A stretch of DNA of 64,000 bases, from positions 17,295 through 81,294 of the forward strand of contig NZ_AYMG01000032.1 in assembly GCF_000633455.1 (NCBI RefSeq). Reading direction: 5' to 3'. Below, piece after piece: positions 52,809-63,105 of this stretch. Numbering within the stretch: position 1 is the stretch's first letter; every line of letters begins with the position of its first letter. The translations under genes were made by a program, and so were the position numbers. The stretch is from Pedobacter jeongneungensis. Lineage in GTDB: Bacteria; Bacteroidota; Bacteroidia; Sphingobacteriales; Sphingobacteriaceae. Below the pieces are notes generated by a model. That model saw only the letters and a list, made by a program, of their open reading frames with translations, did not search any database and was not told the DNA's origin.

Positions 52809-55800
52809 ATGAAAAAGATATATCTAATTTTCGCCATCCTTTTATTACACTTTGGTGCGTTAGCGCAAATACAAACTTCTAATGATATAGTGGCTTGCGA
52901 GGGCGATGATGTAGTCCTTACTGCTAGTGCGGGGAAAACATTTAAGTGGAACAATGGTGAAACAACACAAAGTATTACAGTTAAAAATAGTGGGGTCTAC
53001 ACCGTAGAGGTCTATAATGAGGATAACTGCCTTAAGCAGAGCGATCAAATTAAGGTAACGTTAAACCCAAGGCCAAGTGCCAAGATAACCCTGAGTGGCG
53101 TAACAACGTTCTGTGAAGGTCAATCTTTGACACTTACAGTTCCTAATAACCCTAATAGCCAATATTTCTGGAGCAATGGTACGACAGGAACAAACACAAT
53201 AACCGTAAACAAGACAGGGAAGTATTCTGTTACAGTAAGCAATCAACTAGGCTGTTCTGCAACTTCTGAAGTCGTTGAGGTAACAGTGCTTCCAATTGTT
53301 AAACCAACAATAACATCAAGTGGCCCATTGAGCTTTTGTGATGGCGGTTCTGTAATCTTAACGATAAATGAAACGGGAGATAAGTACTTATGGAGCACCG
53401 GAGAGACAACAAAATCAATTACTGTAAGAGCTACAGGAACTTATACAGCTACAATACAGAATAACAATGGTTGTTCTGAAACTTCTCTACCGGTTGTTGT
53501 AACAGCAAGTCCAAGACCTAAACCCATCGTTTCAGCTAGTGGACCACTGACTTTTTGTGATGGCGGATCTGTGACTTTAACCTTAACAAATCCGGAACCT
53601 GGAGCAAACTATTCATGGAGTAATGGCCAAACAGGACAATCAATAGTAGTATCAAAGTCCGGTACATATAATTTGACCGCTGCATACCAAAACGGTTGCT
53701 CAGCTATAAGTGACGGTTCTAGTGTAACTGTCCTTCCAATAGTTACACCAACTATTACAGCTGGTGGTCCCACAAGCTTCTGTGAAGGTGGGAATGTGAC
53801 ATTAACAATAAATGAAACGGGGGATAAATATCTTTGGAGTACTGGTGAAACAACAAAGTCTATCACGGTTTCCACTACAGGATCATATACAGCTACAATC
53901 ACTAACAACAACGGATGTTCACGGATTTCAGCACCAACGAGTATCATAGCCAATCCAAGGCCAAAACCGTTAATCGTTGGAAATGGGCCATTGACATTCT
54001 GTCAAGGAGGAAACGTTACTTTGTCTGTTTCTAATCCTGTACCGAATACAAATTATACTTGGAGTACTGGCCAAACGGGGCAATCAATCGTAGTAACAAC
54101 TAAAGGATCCTATACGGTAAGTGCTGTTTATCCCAATGGTTGTTCTGAGGTTAGCACAGCTTCAGTTGTTGATGTACTACCAATTGTTAAACCTACGATT
54201 ACGATCAGTGGTGCCACAACCTTTTGTGAAGGAGGTTCTGTAACACTTTCAGTTAATGAAATTGGAGATAAATATCTTTGGAGTACTGGTGAAACAACAA
54301 AATCAATAACAGTATCAGTATCGGGCAGCTATACAGTTTCTATTCAGAACTCTAACGGATGTACATTAACCTCGGATGTTGCAGCCATAACTGTATTAAA
54401 AAAGGTAAAACCTTTAGTTTCATTATCGACTCCTAGTCCGCTATGTGAAGGTGAAAAAACTACTTTGTACGTTTCAAATCCAGAAGCTGGAGCAAATTAT
54501 ACCTGGAGTAATGGTAAGTCCGGGACATCAATAGATGTAACTGAGAGCGGAACTTACACTGTGTTTGCAAGTTATACTAACAGTTGCTCAACAGTATCTG
54601 ACTTAATTCCCGTAGTTTTTTATCCGATTCCTAAGCCAACAATAACGGCAGACAATCCATCTACGATCTGCGAGGGTACTCCGTTAAGATTAACCATTAA
54701 TGAAAATGCGGCAAGTTATAGATGGAGTACTGGTGAAACTACCCGTTCAATCAATGTATCAACATCAGGTAATTATATTGCATATATTACAAATGCTCAG
54801 GGATGTGAAAGGGCGTCTGATCCGACTATCATCAATGTTTTAAACAACAAACTAGCAGCTATCTCGGTTTTTGGGAAAACCAATATGTGTGAAGGCGAAA
54901 GTGCCACGCTAACAGCTTCCCAAGGAACTAGCTATTTATGGAGTACTGGGGAAACGACAAGATCGATAATTGTAAAAACCAGTGGTGTCTATAATGTTGA
55001 GGTAAAGAACGCAGCAGGATGTATTAGCAATTCTGCTGATTTGAGAATTAATGTTTATCCAATTCCAAAACCAACAATTCAAATAACCGGTTCCACTGAA
55101 ATTTGTGCACCTGGCACTGTAACATTAAGCATCAAGGAAAATGGTACCGCATATCGTTGGAGTAACGGCGAAACAACTAAAAGTATTACAGTTGGAATCG
55201 GTGGAACTTATATTGGCTATATTTCAAATGTACAAGGTTGTGAAAGAGAAAGTGAGCCAGTTGTAGTAACTGTCCGTGATAATGCTGTACCAGTTGTTAC
55301 TGCATCATCCAATACTAGCTTTTGTGAAGGGGGGAGTGTCACACTCTCTGTACCAAACACCATTGGCTATACTTATTTATGGAACACGGGAGAAACTACT
55401 AATCGCATTGTTGTTGACAAATCTGGAGATTATTATGTAAAAGTTAAAAATGACTTAGGTTGTGAACGCTTATCTCTTAACACCAAGATAACAGTATATC
55501 CGATTCCTAAGCCAACAATTATCTTGTCCGGTCCAACAGAATTTTGCCAACCGGGATCTATCACCCTAACCATTAAAGAGACTGCGGCATCATATCGATG
55601 GAGTAACGGCGCAACGACTAAAAGCATTACCGTTACAGGTTCTGGATCTTATTCTGCATTTATCAAAAATGCTGAAGGTTGCGAAAGGGAAAGCGATCCA
55701 ATAGTCATCAATGTAAAACCAAATGAAGTTCCGGTTATTACCGCCTCTACAAGTACAACTTTCTGTGAAGGAGATAAAGTAATACTAAGCGTACCGAATA

Positions 55801-58800
55801 AACTGGGAGAAACATACCTTTGGAATACCGGTGAAATAACCAACAGCATCGAGGTAAGCAAGGCAGGGGATTATTCTGTCAAAGTTAAAAATGCTTCAGG
55901 CTGTGAAAGTTTATCTGCGGTGACAAAAGTTGTTGTTCACCCGATCCAAAAGCCAACCATTACTTTATCCGGTCCGGCAGAATTCTGCCAGCCTGGATCA
56001 GTAACCTTAACCATCAAAGAAACTGCAGCTTCATACCGCTGGAGCAATGGTGCAACAACTAAATCAATTACAGTTAGTTCTTCTGGAACCTTTACTGCGT
56101 TTATTAAAAATGCCGAAGGCTGCGAGCGAGAAAGTGAAGCAGTTACTATAAAAGTGAAGCAAAACGAAGTGCCTGTGATCACGGCCTCGTCTAACACTAC
56201 TTTCTGCGAAGGGGATAAGATTACCTTATCTGTACCGAATGTGGTTGGCCAAACATATTTATGGAGTACAGGTGAAACAACAAACAGTATCGAGGTAGGC
56301 AAAGCCGGTGACTATTCTATTAAAGTTAAGAACCTGGAAGGATGTGAGCGCTTCTCCGAAATTACAAAAGTAATTGTTCATCCTATCCTTAAACCGACGA
56401 TTGCTCTGTCTGGTCCGGCAGAATTTTGCCAGCCAGGAACTGTAACACTTACCATTAAGGAAAATGGTACATCTTACCGTTGGAGCAATGGAGAAACCAC
56501 CAAAAGCATCGTCGTATCATCATCGGGAAGTTTTACCGCATTTATCATCAATGCCCAGGGATGTGAACGAGCTAGCGATCCTGTCGTAGTGACTGTTAAA
56601 CCTAATGAAATACCGGTTATCACGGCTTCATCCAATACAACCTTTTGTGAGGGGGATAAAATTACATTATCAATTCCGAACAAGTTAGGTGAAACCTATT
56701 CTTGGAGCACTGGAGAAACAACAAACAGTATTGTTGTAGATAAGTCCGGGGATTATTTTATTAAGGTTAGAAATTCAGATGGATGTGAAAGACTCTCTGC
56801 GGTAACCAAAGTTGTTGTAAATGCAATTCCAAAACCAACAATTACTTTATCTGGTCCGGCAGAATTTTGCCAGCCAGGATCTGTAACCTTGACTATTAAG
56901 GAAACTGCAGCATCTTACCGATGGAGCAATGGTGCAACAACAAAATCGATTACCGTTACCGAATCCGGGACATTTACAGCCTACATCAAAAATATTGAAG
57001 GATGTGAGCGAGTTAGTGAGCCTGTAACGATCACAGTAAGGGAAAATATAGTGCCGGTTATTACCGCTTCCTCTAGTACAACATTCTGTGAGGGAGAAAA
57101 AATAACACTATCGGTACCGAACGTAATTGGCCAGACCTATTTATGGAATGGTGGACAGACCACAAATTCTATTGAGGTTTCGGCTTCAGGTGATTATTTT
57201 GTTAAGGTAAAAAACCTTGTTGGTTGCGAGTCATTTTCAGCGATAACCAAAGTTGTGGTAAACGCGATACCAAAACCAACTATAGTTTTAACAGGCCAGG
57301 CAGAATTCTGCCAGCCTGATAGTGCTGTCCTAACTATAAAAGAAAATGGGGCATCATACCGTTGGAGCAATGGTGCAACCACCAAAAGCATTACCGTTAA
57401 AGAATCGGGCACTTTCATAGCTTACATCAAAAATGCTGAAGGATGCGAACGTGTCAGCGAGCCTACGGTAATCACTGTCAGGAACAATCCTGTTCCAGTG
57501 ATCAGGGCCTCATCTAGCACTACATTCTGTGAAGGTGATAAAATTACACTCTCCGTGCCGAATGCAGCTGGCCAGAGCTATCAGTGGAGCACGGGGGAAA
57601 CAACCAATAGCATCGAGGTAAGCAAATCAGGAGAATATTTTGTTAAAGTTAAAAATGCTGCAGGTTGTGAAAGATTTTCTGCTATAACACCAGTTACTGT
57701 CCATCCTATACCAAAACCTACAGTGACCCTTTCAGGTTCTATAGATTTCTGCCAACCGGCTAGTGTTACTTTAACGATCAAGGAAACTGCGGCTTCATAT
57801 CGCTGGAGCAATGGTGCAACAACCAAATCAATCACAGTTACAGAATCGGGGACTTACACTGGATTCATTAAGAATATTGAAGGTTGTGAGCGTTCAGGAG
57901 ATCCGGTAATAGTCAACGTGAGGGAAAACACGATGCCAAAAATTGAGGCATCCTCAAACACTACATTTTGTGAAGGTGAGAAGATTATCTTATCGGTACC
58001 AAATGTTATAGGGCAAACTTATCTATGGAGTAATGGACAGACGACCAATAGCATAGAAGTTTCCACAAGCGGGGATTATTCGGTAAAAGTTAGAAATGCC
58101 GAAGGCTGTGAAAGGTTATCTGAAGTAAGAAAAGTTGTAGTTCATCCAATCCCGAAACCTACGATTATACTTTCAGGTTCAAATACCTTCTGTCAACCAG
58201 AGAATGTTGTTCTGACAATTAAAGAGGACGGGACATCTTATCGTTGGAGCAACGGTGCAACTACAAAGAGTATTACAGTGAGAGGGTCTGGAATATTTAC
58301 AGCCTACATCAAAAATGCAGAAGGTTGTGAACGTGCTAGCGATCCGGTTGCTATAACTGTAAAGGAAAATCTTGTCCCTGTAATTACCCCATCTTCGAGC
58401 ACAACATTTTGTGAAGGCAATAAGATCACTCTTTCGGTTCCTAATAAATTAGGTGAAAGTTATTTATGGAATACTGGTGAAACATCTAGTAAGATAGAAG
58501 TAGATAAGGCCGGAGAATATTTCATTAAAGTAAAGAACTCAGACGGTTGTGAAAGGCTTTCAGAAATCACAAATGTTGTAGTTTATTCGATTCCGAAACC
58601 AACAATATTATTATCTGGTCCAAGCAAATTCTGTCAACCAGATAGCGTAATCCTGACCATTAAAGAAAATGGGACTGCATATCGCTGGAGTAGTGGTGAA
58701 AAAACAAAGAGTATTACTGTCAAAGCATCAGGAACATATAAAGCGTATATCAAAAATGCCGAGGGTTGTGAACGTGAAAGTGATCCGGTTACAATAGAAG

Positions 58801-60977
58801 TTAAGGATAATCCTATCCCATTTATTTCAGCAGCTTCAAACACCACATTTTGCGAGGGTGGTAAGGTTACACTTTCAGTGCCAGCTGTAATTGGCCAGAC
58901 CTATCAATGGAATACAGGCTCTACAAACAATACCATTGATGTTGCAACTTCTGGAGATTATTTCGTTAGAGTCAAAAATTCTGACGGATGCGAAAGACAG
59001 TCTGAAATCACGAAAGTAGTGGTTCATCCAATACCAAAACCTACAGCTGTGATAACAGGTAACCTGACCTTCTGTGAAGGTGACAGTGTGATATTAACTA
59101 TAAAAGAAGAGGGAGCGAATTATCGTTGGAGCACAGGGGCAAAAACAAGAAGTATAATTGTAAAAACCTCTGAAACAATAATTGGATTTATTTCTAATGC
59201 TGAAGGCTGTGAGCGTGCTACTGACCCAATCATTACGACTGCTAAGCCAAATCCTGTTCCTACAATCAGTGCATCGGGAAAAACAACAATTTGTGACGGT
59301 GAAAAGGTGACTTTAACTGCAAGCTTAGGTGTAAGTTACCTTTGGAGCAATGGTGCAACCACCCGAAGTATTATTGTTGATGCTCCAGGTGACTACTTTG
59401 TAACAGTCAACAATGCACAAAGCTGTGGAAGAACATCTGCTGTTACGAAAGTAATTGTTCTTGCAAATGATACTCCAATCATTACAAGCAGTCTCGGTGT
59501 AGAATTCTGCAGTGGCAGCACTACTGTTTTGACTGCTTCAGATGGAAGTTTCTATCGTTGGAGCACGGGTGAAACAACAAAGCAAATTTCAGTTAATAAA
59601 TCTGGTTCTTATACAGTAACAGTTATTAATGCTAACAACTGTGCGCGAGAAAGCGCCCCAATTGTACTAACGGTGAGACTACCAACAATTCTCAAAAGAG
59701 TAAATGATTTTGAAACCTGTGTAAATGGTGGTAACGTAAATCTCGATAGCAAAAACATAGATAATCCACTAACAGGAGTTTATAGTGGCAAGGCAGTTGT
59801 TGGAACAATATTCAATCCTGCAAGTGCTGGCCTGGGTACCCATAAAATTGAGTATACGTATACAAATCAATATGGATGTGTAAGTAAAACAGATTTTACT
59901 ATTACCGTTGTTGATCTAACAGTATTGGAGATAGATCCTGATATAGCAGTTTGCGAAACTTCAGCTAACATAATGTTATTGAATGGAAAATTACCTGTAG
60001 GGGTAACCACATCTGGTACCGGCGTCACAAATAATGTTTTCAAACCTTCTGAAGCAGGACTTGGTAAACATATAATACAATATAATTATACAAACGGCTC
60101 AGGTTGCAAGTCATCTGCAACGCGTATTATTGAGGTTGTTGCAACTCCTTCGGCGCCGGAGATATCGGGTAGCTTAGAAGGGTGCGACGGGGATGTATTG
60201 ACTCTTACTGCAAGGGCTACCGTTGTAGGAAATAGTCAATTGACCTACCTATGGTATAAAAAAGGTATTTCAACTCCTTTCGCCCAAGGCCAGGTTATCT
60301 CATATACTCTAAATACTTCAGAAATAATATATGTTTCTGCAAGAGCTGCAAATGTTTCAAGTTGTGAGAGCAGTCTTACTGAAATCAAACTGAAATCAAA
60401 TAATCCTTTAGGTGATTTTTCAGTAAATGCGACGAGAATACCTTTAGCTGGCATAGTGAAATTTACACCAGCTGTTACTGGAGCTGTAAAATATACCTGG
60501 GACTTTGGAGATGGAGGAAAGTCGTCCGATCAGAATGCTGTACATTATTATTACAAAGCTGGCAAATACACGGTGACAATGATTGCTTACTCTAGTCAAG
60601 GCTGTCCGCTAATTGTAACCAAAAAAGAATACATAACTGTAGACGAGGATAAAATTATAATAACTCCTCCAGGTAACGATAGTAATCCGATTGTGCAGAA
60701 TAAAGACTCTCATCAACACATTGTTTACCCAAATCCAATAAAAGATGCAACTGCAAAGATAAGGATCTTTAATAAGGACAAACAGGTACAAAAGGCTACA
60801 GTTCAAATCTACACCATTGGACAAAGATTAATAAGCAGCCAAGTTTATGAAGTTAATCCAGGTCAGAATGACTTCGAGTTAAAAGATCTTCATCTTTTAA
60901 CAGGAGGTAAGACATACTACCTCTTCACAATTAATATTAACAATCAACAAACAACTATAAAAGTATTGATTCTATGA
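52809..60977 (+). CDS. Giant T9SS-exported Ig-like/PKD adhesin, 2722 aa
   Basis: Signal peptide (GALAQ) and about thirty-one Ig-like repeats (residues 20-2290), then two different beta repeats with SAGLGTHKIEYTYTN and SEAGLGKHIIQYNYTN, an Ig-like and a PKD domain (YTWDFGDGGKSS), and a C-terminal type IX secretion tail starting VYPNPIKDATAKIRIF. That tail sends cargo through T9SS to the surface. Repeats alternate between two types in dimers: 444 bp early, 441 bp later. Likely a long adhesive filament. It starts 12 nt after the first giant gene. Confidence 0.85.
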   Translation: MKKIYLIFAILLLHFGALAQIQTSNDIVACEGDDVVLTASAGKTFKWNNGETTQSITVKNSGVYTVEVYNEDNCLKQSDQIKVTLNPRPSAKITLSGVTTFCEGQSLTLTVPNNPNSQYFWSNGTTGTNTITVNKTGKYSVTVSNQLGCSATSEVVEVTVLPIVKPTITSSGPLSFCDGGSVILTINETGDKYLWSTGETTKSITVRATGTYTATIQNNNGCSETSLPVVVTASPRPKPIVSASGPLTFCDGGSVTLTLTNPEPGANYSWSNGQTGQSIVVSKSGTYNLTAAYQNGCSAISDGSSVTVLPIVTPTITAGGPTSFCEGGNVTLTINETGDKYLWSTGETTKSITVSTTGSYTATITNNNGCSRISAPTSIIANPRPKPLIVGNGPLTFCQGGNVTLSVSNPVPNTNYTWSTGQTGQSIVVTTKGSYTVSAVYPNGCSEVSTASVVDVLPIVKPTITISGATTFCEGGSVTLSVNEIGDKYLWSTGETTKSITVSVSGSYTVSIQNSNGCTLTSDVAAITVLKKVKPLVSLSTPSPLCEGEKTTLYVSNPEAGANYTWSNGKSGTSIDVTESGTYTVFASYTNSCSTVSDLIPVVFYPIPKPTITADNPSTICEGTPLRLTINENAASYRWSTGETTRSINVSTSGNYIAYITNAQGCERASDPTIINVLNNKLAAISVFGKTNMCEGESATLTASQGTSYLWSTGETTRSIIVKTSGVYNVEVKNAAGCISNSADLRINVYPIPKPTIQITGSTEICAPGTVTLSIKENGTAYRWSNGETTKSITVGIGGTYIGYISNVQGCERESEPVVVTVRDNAVPVVTASSNTSFCEGGSVTLSVPNTIGYTYLWNTGETTNRIVVDKSGDYYVKVKNDLGCERLSLNTKITVYPIPKPTIILSGPTEFCQPGSITLTIKETAASYRWSNGATTKSITVTGSGSYSAFIKNAEGCERESDPIVINVKPNEVPVITASTSTTFCEGDKVILSVPNKLGETYLWNTGEITNSIEVSKAGDYSVKVKNASGCESLSAVTKVVVHPIQKPTITLSGPAEFCQPGSVTLTIKETAASYRWSNGATTKSITVSSSGTFTAFIKNAEGCERESEAVTIKVKQNEVPVITASSNTTFCEGDKITLSVPNVVGQTYLWSTGETTNSIEVGKAGDYSIKVKNLEGCERFSEITKVIVHPILKPTIALSGPAEFCQPGTVTLTIKENGTSYRWSNGETTKSIVVSSSGSFTAFIINAQGCERASDPVVVTVKPNEIPVITASSNTTFCEGDKITLSIPNKLGETYSWSTGETTNSIVVDKSGDYFIKVRNSDGCERLSAVTKVVVNAIPKPTITLSGPAEFCQPGSVTLTIKETAASYRWSNGATTKSITVTESGTFTAYIKNIEGCERVSEPVTITVRENIVPVITASSSTTFCEGEKITLSVPNVIGQTYLWNGGQTTNSIEVSASGDYFVKVKNLVGCESFSAITKVVVNAIPKPTIVLTGQAEFCQPDSAVLTIKENGASYRWSNGATTKSITVKESGTFIAYIKNAEGCERVSEPTVITVRNNPVPVIRASSSTTFCEGDKITLSVPNAAGQSYQWSTGETTNSIEVSKSGEYFVKVKNAAGCERFSAITPVTVHPIPKPTVTLSGSIDFCQPASVTLTIKETAASYRWSNGATTKSITVTESGTYTGFIKNIEGCERSGDPVIVNVRENTMPKIEASSNTTFCEGEKIILSVPNVIGQTYLWSNGQTTNSIEVSTSGDYSVKVRNAEGCERLSEVRKVVVHPIPKPTIILSGSNTFCQPENVVLTIKEDGTSYRWSNGATTKSITVRGSGIFTAYIKNAEGCERASDPVAITVKENLVPVITPSSSTTFCEGNKITLSVPNKLGESYLWNTGETSSKIEVDKAGEYFIKVKNSDGCERLSEITNVVVYSIPKPTILLSGPSKFCQPDSVILTIKENGTAYRWSSGEKTKSITVKASGTYKAYIKNAEGCERESDPVTIEVKDNPIPFISAASNTTFCEGGKVTLSVPAVIGQTYQWNTGSTNNTIDVATSGDYFVRVKNSDGCERQSEITKVVVHPIPKPTAVITGNLTFCEGDSVILTIKEEGANYRWSTGAKTRSIIVKTSETIIGFISNAEGCERATDPIITTAKPNPVPTISASGKTTICDGEKVTLTASLGVSYLWSNGATTRSIIVDAPGDYFVTVNNAQSCGRTSAVTKVIVLANDTPIITSSLGVEFCSGSTTVLTASDGSFYRWSTGETTKQISVNKSGSYTVTVINANNCARESAPIVLTVRLPTILKRVNDFETCVNGGNVNLDSKNIDNPLTGVYSGKAVVGTIFNPASAGLGTHKIEYTYTNQYGCVSKTDFTITVVDLTVLEIDPDIAVCETSANIMLLNGKLPVGVTTSGTGVTNNVFKPSEAGLGKHIIQYNYTNGSGCKSSATRIIEVVATPSAPEISGSLEGCDGDVLTLTARATVVGNSQLTYLWYKKGISTPFAQGQVISYTLNTSEIIYVSARAANVSSCESSLTEIKLKSNNPLGDFSVNATRIPLAGIVKFTPAVTGAVKYTWDFGDGGKSSDQNAVHYYYKAGKYTVTMIAYSSQGCPLIVTKKEYITVDEDKIIITPPGNDSNPIVQNKDSHQHIVYPNPIKDATAKIRIFNKDKQVQKATVQIYTIGQRLISSQVYEVNPGQNDFELKDLHLLTGGKTYYLFTININNQQTTIKVLIL
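52869..59685 (+). repeat. Ig-like repeat array with exact 444- and 441-bp higher-order units
   Basis: In the first half, equivalent bases lie at 53406, 53850 and 54294 (444-bp steps). From 55096 to 59065 ten equivalent positions (55096, 55537, 55978, 56419, 56860, 57301, 57742, 58183, 58624, 59065) are exactly 441 bp apart. Each unit is a dimer of an EFCQPGSVTL type and a TTFCEGDKITL type repeat. Confidence 0.9.
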
Positions 60978-61684
60978 AAAAATTAATGATAACTATCTTT
61001 TCTATTGCCGTCTTCCTATATGGGTGCGGTGATAGAAAAGAAATGATGAGGTTGATAGATAGCCCTCCAGAAATCTCCATTTCGAAGTTAAATGTAACTC
61101 TAGGAAAGGAAGTTATAACAGATAGTGTAAGATTTTATGATTCTCCATCATTTTTCTACAATACTAAATTACTTCTGAGCGATAAGTATAAAAATATATG
61201 GAAGCTTAACTACAATGTATCTAAGGGAAATGCTAAAGTTTATTATGATGGAAAGGATTTGAATTTGACATCCATCCGTGTCGATTTAGATGAAATATTG
61301 TTATCTGTAAGTCCAAAATCAAAAGGAAATATTTCAGTAGACTTTATAGTAGAAGATCGGTTTAGTAACTCAAAACAGGCAACACTGAATTTATTTGTAT
61401 TTGATAATTTAATACCAATAGCTGTTGTTTCGGCTAAAAAATTGGGGCAGAATTCACCTTTGGAATACACGATCGATGGTGCCGCAAGTTACGACCAGGA
61501 TGCAAATTTCAACGGTGCTGTAGTTGGTTACATTTTCAATATTGAGGGAAAATCTATACAAACGACAAATCCCACGATCAACTATATTTTTCCGACTCAG
61601 GGAACATATAATATCGAATTAAAAGTTATCGATAATAACGGCGCAATATCCAATCCAACGATATATAAATTAAATGTAAACTAG
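60974..61684 (+). CDS. PKD-like lipoprotein
   Basis: A 236-residue lipoprotein: lipobox LYGC (Cys near residue 17) and a C-terminal PKD-like domain (YDQDANFNGAVVGYIF, then PTQGTYNIELKVIDNNG). The ATG overlaps the adhesin stop by 4 nt, so it is co-translated. It may anchor or help assemble the adhesin at the outer membrane; inference from position. Confidence 0.7.
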   Translation: MKKLMITIFSIAVFLYGCGDRKEMMRLIDSPPEISISKLNVTLGKEVITDSVRFYDSPSFFYNTKLLLSDKYKNIWKLNYNVSKGNAKVYYDGKDLNLTSIRVDLDEILLSVSPKSKGNISVDFIVEDRFSNSKQATLNLFVFDNLIPIAVVSAKKLGQNSPLEYTIDGAASYDQDANFNGAVVGYIFNIEGKSIQTTNPTINYIFPTQGTYNIELKVIDNNGAISNPTIYKLNVN

Positions 61685-61689
61685 ATAAT

Positions 61690-62826
61690 ATGAGAACAAA
61701 AACCTTATCACTAGTTTTAATCTGTACGATACTGTTTGGTATAGAAATCAGGGCACAAGTGGTTCCTGTTTCGGCAGATTTTTTAAGACTACCAGTAAAT
61801 GTAAGGGGGGCTGGAATGGGTAATTTATCAGTTGCTAATGGAGGAGATGCAAACTCCGTTTTCGGTAATCCTGCTTTAATCTCTTTTAATGATGAAAATA
61901 ATTATAATGAGGTATCGAGCTTCTCCTCAACATTTTCACCAATCGCGGTCGATTTAACTAAAGATATTAAGTATTTAACGCTGAATGGCCACACCTGGAT
62001 AAATCAAGGAGAATATATTGGTATGAGTCTACAATACCTGTCTTTAGGTGATGTCCATTTTTATGATAGCCAGGCTAATGAAACAAACTTTGTAAGACCT
62101 AATGAATGGGCTATTGGTGGGACTTACGCAAAACAGTTTAATTCAAGTCTCGGAATGGGTATAACTTTTAAGGGAATATTTTCCAGCTTAACTGGGGGTG
62201 CTGAATTGGAAGGTATAAAAACGCGAGGTGGATTTGCATTAGCAGCTGACTTTGGATTGTATGGTAGAATTCCCGATGCTGCAGATAATGAAATTAGTTA
62301 TGGATTTGCACTTACTAATATTGGTAGTAAGATAAATTATTCTGATTCTGAGGAAAAAAGTTTCTTACCAATGGCTCTTAGATTTGGTGGAGGCTATAAA
62401 CTTAACTTCAACGAAAGTTATGTAAGAGTTGGCTTAGAGTTGACTAAGATGTTAATTCCATCTCAACCAATCTATGACCAGGATAAAAATATTATAAAAG
62501 GTGCGGATCCAAATAAGACAGTGCCTGCAGCAATATTTTCATCTTTCAATGATCATCCGGACGGAATCTCCGGCGAGATTAAAGAATTCGGTTTAAGTGT
62601 TGGAGCAGAGGCTGGATTAAATGATAGTTTCTTTTTTAGAGGCGGTTTTTATTCAGAGGCCAAACAAATGGGATTAGGCTCTTTTGCATCTGTAGGCTTA
62701 GGTTTCAAGAAAGAATTTAACAATAAAAGACTTGGTATCGATATAGCCTACCTTATACCGACTGGAGAAAATTTCTCGTTGAAATCAAGCTTCAAGTTTG
62801 GAATATCACTTAGTATATCAGAATAA
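61690..62826 (+). CDS. PorV/PorQ-family T9SS outer-membrane protein
   Basis: A 378-residue beta-barrel protein with a signal peptide (IEIRAQ). Typical PorV motifs: SADFLRLPVNVRGAGMG near the start, NPALI, then LTKMLIPSQPIYDQDKNIIK and a late IFSSFNDHPDGI. PorV is the shuttle that takes T9SS cargo from the translocon to the attachment complex. A copy beside a T9SS cargo gene suggests a dedicated shuttle for the adhesin. Confidence 0.9.
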   Translation: MRTKTLSLVLICTILFGIEIRAQVVPVSADFLRLPVNVRGAGMGNLSVANGGDANSVFGNPALISFNDENNYNEVSSFSSTFSPIAVDLTKDIKYLTLNGHTWINQGEYIGMSLQYLSLGDVHFYDSQANETNFVRPNEWAIGGTYAKQFNSSLGMGITFKGIFSSLTGGAELEGIKTRGGFALAADFGLYGRIPDAADNEISYGFALTNIGSKINYSDSEEKSFLPMALRFGGGYKLNFNESYVRVGLELTKMLIPSQPIYDQDKNIIKGADPNKTVPAAIFSSFNDHPDGISGEIKEFGLSVGAEAGLNDSFFFRGGFYSEAKQMGLGSFASVGLGFKKEFNNKRLGIDIAYLIPTGENFSLKSSFKFGISLSISE

Positions 62827-62847
62827 ATTCAAACCCATATATAAACT

Positions 62848-63075
62848 ATGAAAGAACAAAATAATGACGAACTAGAAGAATATTCTACTACGATTAAAGA
62901 TATCGGTTCGTTTAATGCAAGTGGCGAAACAGTTTTCCACGCATTAGAAGAAATTAAGTTAAAGGTTTCTGAAAAGTTAAATTCTAATTTTCTTCCCCCT
63001 TTAGTTATTGAAAGTGCTCACGTAATTAAAAATCGTGATTTTATCATTGACCTGACAGACATTCTTCGGCTATAA
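62848..63075 (+). CDS. Small acidic hypothetical protein, 75 aa
   Basis: A 75-residue soluble acidic protein between the PorV gene and the collagen-like gene. No signal peptide or recognised motif. Likely in the same operon, but no role visible. Confidence 0.5.
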   Translation: MKEQNNDELEEYSTTIKDIGSFNASGETVFHALEEIKLKVSEKLNSNFLPPLVIESAHVIKNRDFIIDLTDILRL

Positions 63076-63105
63076 TCAAATAAGCATTACTACAATTTTT
63101 TTTAT

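Noticed and set aside
52785..52880. Single adhesin gene split by a frameshift
   Set aside because: The first gene ends cleanly and the second has its own signal peptide and start, so they are two genes.
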